NCBI GenBank assembly: GCA_030549955.1
Contig: JAUQQI010000096.1
Location: forward strand, 1 to 9,605
Source: Chloroflexota bacterium
GTDB taxonomy: Bacteria > Chloroflexota > Dehalococcoidia > JAUQQI01
DNA: 9,605 nucleotides
Direction: 5' to 3'
The notes beneath the pieces are model-generated. The model saw only the letters and a program-made list of their open reading frames with translations. It had not been told where the DNA came from and did not search any database. The position numbers were made by a program, and so were the translations under genes. Shown one piece after another: positions 1 to 6,044 of this stretch; the stretch's first letter is position 1; each line of letters starts with the position of its first letter.

Positions 1-197
1 GACCTCCGCTTATAACCTTGGTATCCATTAGTGTTCAGCAACTAAACTTATAACTGCACAAATGTGCTATTTCAGAGCGGCCCGGCCGGACCATATTCAG
101 GACGACGACCAGCGGCAGGCGGGCGATCCCGCCCGGAAACCAGCCTGACGTGGGCAGCCCACCAGGGGGCAGGGGCACGAGCAAAGAAATTGGGGTT

Positions 198-224
198 TAA
201 ATTACGCAACCGTGATACAATTTA
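198..224. promoter_or_regulatory. Inverted repeat flanking the -10, possible operator
   Basis: TAAATT (198-203) and AATTTA (219-224) are perfect inverted half-sites with centres 21 bp apart, about two helical turns. The right arm overlaps the -10 hexamer at 216-221. This is where an autoregulatory repressor would bind, and ArsR-family proteins commonly bind AT-rich inverted repeats over their own promoter. The arms are only 6 bp and AT-rich, so chance remains possible. Confidence 0.35.
213..221 (+). promoter_or_regulatory. Extended -10 promoter of the ArsR/TetR pair
   Basis: TGATACAAT combines a TG extension (213-214) with TACAAT (216-221), a five-of-six match to TATAAT. No good -35 hexamer stands at 17 bp. 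TTGGGG at 190-195 is 20 bp away, so the extended -10 probably compensates. Transcription would start near 228, giving a leader of about 25 bases with the ribosome binding site AGGGAG at 243-248. Confidence 0.55.
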
Positions 225-252
225 GAGAAAGATTGGGCTGACAGGGAGCGGG

Positions 253-618
253 ATGGCCGAGAATCTCCTTAAAGAGGGCGTGCCTGCCCAGGCGGCTGAG
301 ACCGACGAGTTCAGCCGCCTGGAGCTGCTGGCCAAGTGGTTCCGGGGCCTGGATGACCCGGTCCGGCTGGGCATCCTGACGGTCCTGCGCCGGGGCGAAA
401 AGAGCGTCGACGAACTCTGCGAAATCCTCGGGATGAAGCAGCCCCGAATCTCAAACCACCTGGCCTGTTTGCGCTGGTGCGGGTTTGTCGCGACCCGCCG
501 CCAGGGCCAGCGAATTTACTACCGGATCGCCGACCCCAATGTCGAGAAGATTCTCGACCTGGCCCAGGAATCCCTGGCCCGCAACGCCGAATGGGTCCTG
601 ACCTGCACGCGTGCGTAG
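253..618 (+). CDS. ArsR-family regulator, CmtR-like metal sensor
   Basis: A 121-residue winged-helix repressor of usual ArsR/SmtB length. The helix-turn-helix lies at about residues 51-79, with the recognition helix around QPRISNHLACLRWCGFV and the wing at about 80-92. Cysteines are at 56, 72, 76 and 118. The C72-x3-C76 pair in the recognition helix and the C-terminal C118 match the Cd(II)/Pb(II) site of mycobacterial CmtR (Cys57, Cys61, Cys102) in both context and spacing. The ELCVCDLC motif of classical arsenic sensors is absent, with only one cysteine in that helix. Metal sensing is inferred; no metal pump or detoxification enzyme lies in the window. The ATG is supported by AGGGAG four bases upstream and a promoter at 213-221. 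Its 3' end overlaps the TetR gene by 8 bases, so the two are probably cotranscribed and possibly translationally coupled. Confidence 0.9.
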   Translation: MAENLLKEGVPAQAAETDEFSRLELLAKWFRGLDDPVRLGILTVLRRGEKSVDELCEILGMKQPRISNHLACLRWCGFVATRRQGQRIYYRIADPNVEKILDLAQESLARNAEWVLTCTRA

Positions 619-1219
619 CCCCAGGACCAGACAGACCCGCTGGCTCGTCCGCGACCGGGAGATCCTGGAGGCAGCCCTGCGGCTCTTCGCCGAGAACGGC
701 TACCACGGAACGACGGTTGACGACATTGCCCGGGCCGCCAACACCTCGAAAGGCGGCATCTATTTTCACTTCCCGAGCAAAGGAGACCTTTTCCTGGCCC
801 TGCTCGATTACGCCGCCGGCCTCCTCTTTTCGAAAGTCGACCGGGCCGTCCGGGATGTTGATGACCCGGTTGCCAAACTGGAGCGGGGTCTTGAGGTCTT
901 TGTCCGAACCATCGCCTCCCACCGGACCCTGGCCCGGTTCTTCCTTGTCGAAGGATTTGGGGCCGGGCCGGCCTTCCAGGCCAGGCTCCGGGACGTCCAT
1001 GAGCTTTTCATCGGCCTGATAAAGGACCAGCTCGAGGCCGCTATCCGCCAGGGCCGGATTCGGCCGGTCGATACCGGCCTGATAAGTGTCATCTGGTTCG
1101 GGGCCCTTTACCAGCTTCTTCTGCGCTGGCTTTCGACCGGCGAATCCGCTCCCCTTGAAGAGAGCTACGACCGGCTGGTCAGGGTGCTGGCAAAAACCAT
1201 CGACTTAGAATTCGACTAG
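611..1219 (+). CDS. TetR-family transcriptional regulator
   Basis: A 202-residue protein of typical TetR/AcrR length. The N-terminal DNA-binding domain spans about residues 15-62. It has the family pattern ILEAALRLFAENGYHGTTVDDIA followed by the recognition helix and a GIYFHFPSKGDLFLAL segment. The C-terminal ligand domain (about 70-202) is helical and not conserved enough to name the ligand. The start is a GTG at 611: an in-frame TGA at 599-601 excludes an earlier start, and no ATG follows nearby. No Shine-Dalgarno is visible, so translation probably depends on reinitiation or coupling from the overlapping ArsR gene. The stop overlaps the stop of the convergent menA gene by 4 bases. Its targets are unknown; the palindrome upstream of the binding-protein/menB/menA operon is one candidate. 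Confidence 0.9.
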   Translation: MRSPRTRQTRWLVRDREILEAALRLFAENGYHGTTVDDIARAANTSKGGIYFHFPSKGDLFLALLDYAAGLLFSKVDRAVRDVDDPVAKLERGLEVFVRTIASHRTLARFFLVEGFGAGPAFQARLRDVHELFIGLIKDQLEAAIRQGRIRPVDTGLISVIWFGALYQLLLRWLSTGESAPLEESYDRLVRVLAKTIDLEFD

Positions 1220-2133
1220 GCGGCTCCTATCAAGATGGCGCCGGCCGTCAGGAGGCCGAACCAGCCGTGCAGGGCCGCCGTCCGGGGCAAAGCATCCGCC
1301 CGCTCCGGCCGGGTCCGGGCCGACCAGACCCGCCGGGCCGTCTGAAAGGCCGGCGGGGCCGCGGCCAGGGGCAAGAGCAAGGCCAAGCCGAAGCCTGAAG
1401 CCAGCACCGCCAGGCTGATAAAAGCCCCACCCACCAGAAACGTCCAGGCAAAGCGCCCAAACCCGAGGCCGAACCGCACGACCGGCGTCGCCCGGCCGGC
1501 AGCCAGGTCCTCCTCAAAGTCCCGCAGGTCATTGGCCACCAGAATCGCCGTTACCAGGCAGCCGACCGGCACCCCGAAGAGCCAGGCATCGGTCGAGAAA
1601 CCGCCGGCTTGAGCGTAATAGCTCCCAGCTACCATAACCGGCCCCATAAATATAAAGACTATCGGCCAGCCAATGCCCAGGTCGCCCAGCGGCCGGGGTC
1701 CGCCGGCGTAAAGATAAGCCGCCGCCAGGCTGGCCAAGCAGAGGGCCAGCAGGGGCCAGCCGGTCACCCGGACCAGGTAGAGGCCAATAAGGGTTGCCAG
1801 GCCGAAGGCGGCCAGCGCTCCGGCCCGAACCTCCACCGGCGAAAGCATGCCCCTGGCGATCACCTTGTAAGGGGCCTGAAGTTTGTGCTGGCCGGCCGGG
1901 CGCAAGTGGTCGGCGTACTCGTCGACCAGGTTCGTTCCGACCTGAACCAGTACCGCCCCGACCAGGACCAGCCCAAATCTGGTTCCGTCGAAACTCCCGG
2001 CCCGGAAGGCCAGGGCCGACCCGACCAGGACCGGCACCACCGAAGCCGACAGGCTAAAAGGCCGGCTTGCCAGAATCCAGGAGACAATTCGTTGCTTGAT
2101 AGCCATCCTCCCAAACCGGTGCGGCGGCTTCAC
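1216..2133 (-). CDS. menA: 1,4-dihydroxy-2-naphthoate polyprenyltransferase (MenA)
   Basis: A 305-residue UbiA-superfamily membrane protein that would attach the polyprenyl chain to 1,4-dihydroxy-2-naphthoate, giving demethylmenaquinone in the cytoplasmic membrane. The N-terminal [19 protein letters not shown] segment is typical of MenA. The first aspartate-rich motif is N68-L-V-D71-E-Y-A-D75 and the second is N201-D202-L-R-D205-x3-D209, followed by GRAT; both are the Mg/prenyl-diphosphate sites of this family. About eight hydrophobic segments fill the chain. The GTG start at 2133 overlaps the menB stop in a GTGA, favouring translational coupling. An alternative ATG at 2106 (residue 10) has GGGAGG directly against it, too close for a normal ribosome site, so the start is uncertain by nine residues. 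Cotranscription with menB supports the MenA assignment over other UbiA members. Confidence 0.88.
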   Translation of the reverse strand: MKPPHRFGRMAIKQRIVSWILASRPFSLSASVVPVLVGSALAFRAGSFDGTRFGLVLVGAVLVQVGTNLVDEYADHLRPAGQHKLQAPYKVIARGMLSPVEVRAGALAAFGLATLIGLYLVRVTGWPLLALCLASLAAAYLYAGGPRPLGDLGIGWPIVFIFMGPVMVAGSYYAQAGGFSTDAWLFGVPVGCLVTAILVANDLRDFEEDLAAGRATPVVRFGLGFGRFAWTFLVGGAFISLAVLASGFGLALLLPLAAAPPAFQTARRVWSARTRPERADALPRTAALHGWFGLLTAGAILIGAA

Positions 2134-2930
2134 CAGGGGTGGAACCTGAAGCGGGAGTAGTCCGGCTCCCGCTTCTCAAGGAACGCCCGGGTTCCCTCCT
2201 GCCCCTCCTCCGTCAGATAAAACAGGGAAGTTGCCCCGTGGGCCAGGTTCTGGATGCCGTAAACGTGGTCGGTGTCGGCGTTGAAGGCGTGCTTTAAGAA
2301 CCGCAGGGCCGTCGGGCTCCGCTTGAGAAGCTCCCGGGCCCAGCGCATCACCTCCTCTTCAAGCTCCTCCGGCGGCACGACCTTGTTCACCAGCCCCATT
2401 TCGAGGGCCTCCTGGGCGGTGTACTGCCGGCACAGGTACCAGATCTCCCGGGCCTTCTTCTCGCCGACGACCCGGGCCAGGTAGATGGCTCCGAAGCCGG
2501 CATCAAAACTGCCGAATTTCGGCCCGATCTGCCCGAAGATGGCCCGGGTTGAGGCGACGGTCAGGTCGCACAGGACGTGCAGCACATGCCCGCCCCCGAT
2601 GGCGTACCCGTCCACCATGGCGATGACCGGCTTCGGGATCTCCCGAATAATCCGGTGCAGGTGGGTCACCTGGAGCCTGGGCCGGCCCGTCGTGTCCACA
2701 TAGCCGCCCCCGCCCCGGACCTTGACATCGCCGCCGACGCAGAAGTTCCCCCCGGTCCCCGTCAGCACAACCACCCCAACCTGGTCATCATACCATGCAT
2801 CCAAAAAAGCTGCCCGCATCTCCTCGATGGTGAGGGGCCTGAAGGCGTTCAGAACGTGGGGCCGGTTAATCCTTATAAACGCAACACCCTCCCTCTTTTC
2901 GTAAATGATGTCCTGGAACTTAGAGGTCAT
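2130..2930 (-). CDS. menB: 1,4-dihydroxy-2-naphthoyl-CoA synthase (MenB)
   Basis: A 266-residue crotonase-fold enzyme, close to the usual MenB length. It would cyclise o-succinylbenzoyl-CoA to 1,4-dihydroxy-2-naphthoyl-CoA in menaquinone synthesis. MenB hallmarks are [12 protein letters not shown] (67-77), the oxyanion-hole region [17 protein letters not shown] (108-124), [22 protein letters not shown], and the C-terminal [10 protein letters not shown] plus EKREPDYS. With a constant offset of 20 from E. coli numbering, Tyr77, Gln134, Gly136, Asp143, Trp164 and Tyr238 match Tyr97, Gln154, Gly156, Asp163, Trp184 and Tyr258. The glycine at 136 marks the bicarbonate-dependent type, although the adjacent Thr is replaced by Ile135. 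The ring-cleaving relative BadI is less likely because the KVRG and [11 protein letters not shown] segments follow MenB. The ATG has AGGAGG (2937-2942) six bases upstream and lies 17 bases after the binding-protein stop. Confidence 0.93.
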   Translation of the reverse strand: MTSKFQDIIYEKREGVAFIRINRPHVLNAFRPLTIEEMRAAFLDAWYDDQVGVVVLTGTGGNFCVGGDVKVRGGGGYVDTTGRPRLQVTHLHRIIREIPKPVIAMVDGYAIGGGHVLHVLCDLTVASTRAIFGQIGPKFGSFDAGFGAIYLARVVGEKKAREIWYLCRQYTAQEALEMGLVNKVVPPEELEEEVMRWARELLKRSPTALRFLKHAFNADTDHVYGIQNLAHGATSLFYLTEEGQEGTRAFLEKREPDYSRFRFHPW

Positions 2931-2947
2931 AGCCTGCCTCCTGCTGA

Positions 2948-4579
2948 TTATTCTCCCAGCCAGACGTCCTGGAATTTCTGGTTGTTGTAAAGACTCGGGT
3001 GACGCCGGTAGTTTTTAACACCCCGCCAGTGCATCAGCCGGTCAAACCGCCACCCGATAATAACCTTCACATTTCCCAGTAGCGTCTTCCGGTCCAGCTC
3101 CCAGACGAGCTTCCGCCGCTCGGCCGGGTCAAGCTCCTGCGCCTGCCGCTGAAAGAGGCCATCAACTTCCGGCAAACATACGGCCGAGTAATTGCGTTCG
3201 CTCTCACACAAATAGAACTCGCCGAAGATAGCGTCGGGGTCGTCGACGGCAATGGCGTGAACCCAGGGCGCCAGGTCAAATTCGCCCCGGTTAAGGAGGT
3301 TAAAGGCCGTCGCCGTCTCCTGGACATTCAGGGTCGCGTCGATGCCGATTTTCGCCAGCTGGTCCCTGATAAAAACCGACGCCGGCTCCCACTCGGCCCC
3401 CTTCCGGGTCAGAAGGGTCGCCCTCAGGGGACCCTCATAACCCGCCTCGGCCAGGAGCCGGCGGGCCTCGGCCAGCTCGGCCTGTTTATCGGCCCGGTAA
3501 CCGGGCAGTTTGCGCAGCTCGTCGGCGGGCAAGGCCCACCGACCACCGGCAGGCATTGCGCCCCCAACGGCCCCTTCCCCCTGGGCCAGGACAGCCACGG
3601 CAGCATTCCGGTCAATGGCCAGCGAGACGGCCAGCCGGACCCTGGGGTCATCCCAGGGCCTGCGGCGGGCGTTGAGGTTTAAAGAGTCGAAGATGAGCCC
3701 GTTTACCCGCTGGACAACGACCCGGTCGCCCAGGACCCGTTTGGCCTCTTCGGCTTCAGTAGGCACGCCTGGCCGGTACATCAGAATTTGACCCGAAATA
3801 AAGGCCGAAAGGGCCGTGTTCGGGTCGGGGATTATGAAAAACTTTATGCCGTCCAGGTAGGGGCGGCCGGGCACATGGTATTCGGGGTTCTTGACGAGCT
3901 CGATGCTGACGCCGGGGGTGTAGGCTTTGAATTTAAAAGGCCCCGTTCCGACCACGTCCTTTTTCATGTCGCCCTTGGCCTCGAGGATGTCTTCCGGGTA
4001 GACCACATTCCAGCCCTGGGCCAGGTTGGTGAGCAACGACGCGGCCGGCCGTCTCAAAACAAACCTGACCGTATAGTCGTCGACCACCTCGATGCCGTCC
4101 ACCACGCTGAGCACGCCCTTACGGGGACTGATGACCCCCTGGGGCGGCCGGATGACCCGCTCGAAGCTGGCCCGAACATCCCGGGCAGTAAAGGGCTTAC
4201 CGTGGTGAAACTTCACACCCCGTTTTAGATAAAAGGTGTAAACCTTACCGTCCGAACTTACTTCCCAGCGCTCGGCAAGGTCAGGAACAACCCTGTCAGG
4301 GTCCTGAGGGTCAAATTGGACCAGCAGGTTGTAACAGGGGGCCAGCGGCCACAGAACCGAGGAGGTCGACGCCTGGTGAATGTCGAAGTGGGGCGGGTCA
4401 CCGTCAGTCCTCACCGTAAGGATGCCCCCGTACCTGGGACCCAGGGCCGGACGGGTCGGTTCAGGGCTCGTCGGGGAGCCGGCCGGAAGGCAACCGGCCG
4501 TGAAGGCAAAACCGGCGGCCAGACCCAGCCTGAGAAAATCGCGCCGGCCGAACTGGCTGCGGAGGGCCCATCGGCACAT
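2948..4579 (-). CDS. ABC-type substrate-binding lipoprotein, family 5 (peptide/nickel type), Tat signal
   Basis: A 543-residue extracytoplasmic solute-binding protein of the DppA/OppA/NikA family. The signal region contains twin arginines at 12-13 ([10 protein letters not shown]), a hydrophobic stretch and a TAGC lipobox with Cys30, so it is probably a Tat-exported lipoprotein. The mature part starts with [16 protein letters not shown] and contains [37 protein letters not shown] in pieces typical of the family, then both lobes to the end. The ATG at 4579 is chosen because AGGAGG (4586-4591) lies six bases upstream and the predicted transcript begins near 4610. The reading frame stays open back to 4759, but that part lies upstream of or within the promoter. 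The permease and ATPase genes that normally accompany this protein are absent; menB follows after 17 bases. The substrate is unknown. Confidence 0.9.
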   Translation of the reverse strand: MCRWALRSQFGRRDFLRLGLAAGFAFTAGCLPAGSPTSPEPTRPALGPRYGGILTVRTDGDPPHFDIHQASTSSVLWPLAPCYNLLVQFDPQDPDRVVPDLAERWEVSSDGKVYTFYLKRGVKFHHGKPFTARDVRASFERVIRPPQGVISPRKGVLSVVDGIEVVDDYTVRFVLRRPAASLLTNLAQGWNVVYPEDILEAKGDMKKDVVGTGPFKFKAYTPGVSIELVKNPEYHVPGRPYLDGIKFFIIPDPNTALSAFISGQILMYRPGVPTEAEEAKRVLGDRVVVQRVNGLIFDSLNLNARRRPWDDPRVRLAVSLAIDRNAAVAVLAQGEGAVGGAMPAGGRWALPADELRKLPGYRADKQAELAEARRLLAEAGYEGPLRATLLTRKGAEWEPASVFIRDQLAKIGIDATLNVQETATAFNLLNRGEFDLAPWVHAIAVDDPDAIFGEFYLCESERNYSAVCLPEVDGLFQRQAQELDPAERRKLVWELDRKTLLGNVKVIIGWRFDRLMHWRGVKNYRRHPSLYNNQKFQDVWLGE

Positions 4580-4585
4580 CGCCCG

Positions 4586-4591
4586 CCTCCT
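4586..4591 (-). promoter_or_regulatory. Ribosome binding site deciding the binding-protein start
   Basis: On the minus strand this reads AGGAGG, six bases before the ATG at 4577-4579. It settles the start in favour of the shorter protein over in-frame ATGs at 4618 and 4759. Confidence 0.85.
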
Positions 4592-4593
4592 TA

Positions 4594-4615
4594 AAACCGA
4601 CCCATAAGTCGGTTT
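4594..4615. promoter_or_regulatory. 22-bp palindromic operator candidate at the start point of the binding-protein/menB/menA operon
   Basis: AAACCGAC (4594-4601) and GTCGGTTT (4608-4615) form a perfect 8-bp inverted repeat around a 6-base centre. It begins one base after the -10 hexamer and covers the predicted transcription start, a classic repressor position. The ACCGAC/GTCGGT half-site style suits a dimeric helix-turn-helix repressor such as TetR or LacI type. The TetR protein at 611-1219 is a candidate, but nothing in the sequence proves it. In RNA it could also fold as a hairpin just before the ribosome binding site. Confidence 0.6.
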
Positions 4616-4616
4616 C

Positions 4617-4645
4617 ATTATAAAGCCAGTTTCCCTCCCCTTCAA
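4617..4645 (-). promoter_or_regulatory. Sigma-70 type promoter of the binding-protein/menB/menA operon
   Basis: On the minus strand TTGAAG (4645-4640, four of six) stands 17 bp from a perfect TATAAT (4622-4617). The predicted start is near 4610, giving a leader of about 30 bases. The ATG of the false upstream start at 4618 overlaps the -10 itself, so it cannot be on this transcript. Confidence 0.75.
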
Positions 4646-4773
4646 CTTTGGCCGGGTAGAGTTCGCGTCCGGGGCCGGGCGTCTGTCAAGCCAGCCCGGC
4701 GATGCGTCGAAGGCGCCTTGGGGCTGCTTCGTCCCCATGGGGTCAGTCCGGGGGCGCAAATGAGCTTCCAGAC

Positions 4774-4787
4774 CCTGCTCTAGCAGG
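4774..4787. repeat. Short palindrome CCTGCT-CT-AGCAGG
   Basis: Perfect 6-bp arms with a 2-base centre. It could be a protein-binding site or part of the structured region next to it. It lies about 130 bp upstream of the -35 of the operon promoter, rather far for a simple operator. Confidence 0.35.
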
Positions 4788-4805
4788 CTGTTAACAAGAA
4801 ACGGC

Positions 4806-4876
4806 GGCCAGCCCGACGGAAGCCAGCGGCCCGTCGGGATGGCCTGCCAGCCGCTGAACGCGGCTGCCTGGAGGCC
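4806..4876. repeat. Cluster of interlocking stem-loops
   Basis: Stem A pairs 4812-4819 (CCCGACGG) with 4831-4838 (CCGTCGGG) and continues outward, after one G-A mismatch, with five more pairs (4806-4810 with 4840-4844). Stem B pairs 4848-4854 (CAGCCGC) with 4860-4866 (GCGGCTG) and has an outer arm GGCCT/AGGCC (4841-4845 with 4872-4876). The loop of stem A contains CAGCGGC (4824-4830), complementary to GCCGCTG (4850-4856), so a pseudoknot or switch between folds is possible. On the minus strand this follows the dehydrogenase gene. It could be a rho-independent-like end without T-run, a processing site, a small RNA or a REP-like element; I do not recognise a known RNA family. Confidence 0.45.
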
Positions 4877-4924
4877 CGGGAACCGAAAACGCCGCGCGCA
4901 CCCTGCCGGAGCGTCTGGTTGGTC

Positions 4925-6040
4925 TTAAGGCCAGGCCCCCCACTCGACCACCGCCTTGATTTCCTCCGGTGGGTGCCGGCCGAAGGCTTCGGGGGCCGCC
5001 TCGACCGGATAACGGTGGGTAATCAGTCGGCCGATGAACTCTTTTCCCCAGCGGCAGACGGCCCGGCCCAGGTCGTCAACTGCCAGCCGGTAGTGGTCCC
5101 GGGCCGCATTCACGCTCCCGAACACCAGCAGGTTTCCCAGAACAAGCCGCCGGGCGAGCGCCTCTCCAGGGACCTCTAGCGGTCGGTCGCCCCCGGGGAT
5201 GCCCGTCAGCACGAGGACTCCGCTTGGGGCCAGGGCTTGGAGCAGGTCGAAGTCGAGGGCTGCAACCCCGGCCGCTTCGAAGATGAGGTCGAATGTCCCG
5301 ACCGTTTCCGGAACCCGGTCGGGCGGGACTTTCCGGCCGTCAATGTAACTTCCGCCGAGAGCTGAAAGCCAGGCCGCCCGTGGCGTGTCAGGGTCGACCA
5401 CATCGAGGCCGCAGACCTCCGCCCCCCGTAGCCTGAGGGCCACGGCCCCGAGTAACCCGATGGGCCCGAGCCCGACCACCAGGCACCGGCAGCCCGCAAG
5501 CCAGGCCGGAGCCGCCCCGGCCTCGGGCAGACGGGCCATCTGGACCCGGACTGCCTCATCGATGGCCTTCTCGGCTACTGACAGGGGCTCAACCAGGACC
5601 CCGATTTCGGCCAGCTCCGGCGGCACCCGGACGGCGTAGGCCTGCCGGTCCACCACGTACTCGGCCTGGAACCCGTCCAGGCCCCAGATTCCCCGCTCCC
5701 GGTAGCGGCCTGTTCGGCACATGTCCGGCCGACCAAGAAGGCACGAAAGGTCCTCCCCGCAGCCCCGCCGCACGGTAAAGACCGCCAGGTCTCCGACCTT
5801 CAGGCCCCGAACGTCCGACCCGGCCTCGACCACCTGCCCGAGCATCTCGTGGCCGATTACCAGCTCGGCCTGGTCATCCGGCGCCCGGGCTCGCCCCCCA
5901 GCCACCTCCTCTCGGTCGGTCCCGCAGATGCCCACCGCGAGCACCTGGACCTTGACCTCGTCCGGCCGCCTCACGGCCGGCTCGGGCCGCTCGACCAGCA
6001 ATACTCCCGGCGTTCCGGGTCTTATTGCCAGGGCCCTCAC
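4925..6040 (-). CDS. Zinc-dependent glucose 1-dehydrogenase-like enzyme (medium-chain alcohol dehydrogenase family)
   Basis: A 371-residue MDR protein likely to oxidise glucose, or a related sugar, to its lactone with NAD(P)+. The catalytic zinc ligands are visible as Cys39 in GICGTD, His64-Glu65 in GHEMLG and Glu151 in EPLSVAEKAIDEA. The structural zinc lobe has Cys94, Cys100 and Cys108, but the expected second cysteine is Asp97. The nucleotide-binding fold starts at GLGPIG (190-195) with Asp213 at the end of the second strand. The segment FTVRRGC...GRPDMC...GLDGFQAEYVVD resembles glucose 1-dehydrogenases of archaea and some bacteria more than ordinary alcohol dehydrogenases. Start is GTG at 6040 with GGAGGG (6049-6054) eight bases upstream, inside the end of the glycosidase gene; only 4 bases separate the two genes, so they form an operon. 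Confidence 0.85.
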   Translation of the reverse strand: MRALAIRPGTPGVLLVERPEPAVRRPDEVKVQVLAVGICGTDREEVAGGRARAPDDQAELVIGHEMLGQVVEAGSDVRGLKVGDLAVFTVRRGCGEDLSCLLGRPDMCRTGRYRERGIWGLDGFQAEYVVDRQAYAVRVPPELAEIGVLVEPLSVAEKAIDEAVRVQMARLPEAGAAPAWLAGCRCLVVGLGPIGLLGAVALRLRGAEVCGLDVVDPDTPRAAWLSALGGSYIDGRKVPPDRVPETVGTFDLIFEAAGVAALDFDLLQALAPSGVLVLTGIPGGDRPLEVPGEALARRLVLGNLLVFGSVNAARDHYRLAVDDLGRAVCRWGKEFIGRLITHRYPVEAAPEAFGRHPPEEIKAVVEWGAWP

Positions 6041-6044
6041 CTTC

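Larger units (their letters stand above)
1..252. promoter_or_regulatory. Left intergenic region, probable divergent promoter region
   Basis: No gene is seen in these 252 bases. The first 60 bases are AT-rich and carry the 8-bp direct repeat CTTATAAC at 9-16 and 47-54, and the inverted repeat GCACA-AA-TGTGC at 56-67. Read on the minus strand, bases 1-7 give GGAGGTC, a good Shine-Dalgarno sequence, which suggests a leftward gene starting just outside the window. The middle part is GC-rich with two short perfect inverted repeats: GGCGGG-CGAT-CCCGCC at 118-133 and GTGGGC-A-GCCCAC at 150-162. Neither is followed by a T-run, so they do not look like intrinsic terminators. The right part holds the promoter of the ArsR/TetR pair. 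Confidence 0.5.
4580..4924. other. 345-base intergenic region with several inverted repeats
   Basis: No convincing gene is present between the glucose dehydrogenase stop and the binding-protein start. The part at 4580-4645 holds the ribosome site, operator and promoter described separately. Around 4646-4770 nothing stands out. From 4774 to 4876 there is a cluster of inverted repeats, and 4877-4924 is GC-rich without a clear intrinsic terminator; only a weak 4-bp arm pair ACGC/GCGT occurs there. Confidence 0.6.

Noticed and set aside
477..1019. Plus-strand frame overlapping the ArsR and TetR genes
   Set aside because: Low-complexity Pro/Arg/Ser composition with no family motif; both overlapped genes are convincing.
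1217..1229. TAGG-CGGCT-CCTA hairpin at the TetR/menA junction as a terminator
   Set aside because: Only four base pairs and no T-run; too weak to call.
4580..4759. N-terminal extension of the binding protein to an ATG at 4759 or 4618
   Set aside because: The region contains the predicted promoter, operator and AGGAGG of the ATG at 4579. The extension has no signal-peptide character, and the Tat motif sits correctly after the later start.
4885..4914. Intrinsic terminator after the glucose dehydrogenase gene
   Set aside because: On the minus strand a short T-run follows GCG, but the only arms I can pair are four bases long.
4774..4924. tRNA, SRP RNA or a known riboswitch in the structured gap
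   Set aside because: No T-loop, SRP apical motif or riboswitch core that I recognise is present; only generic stems are supported.
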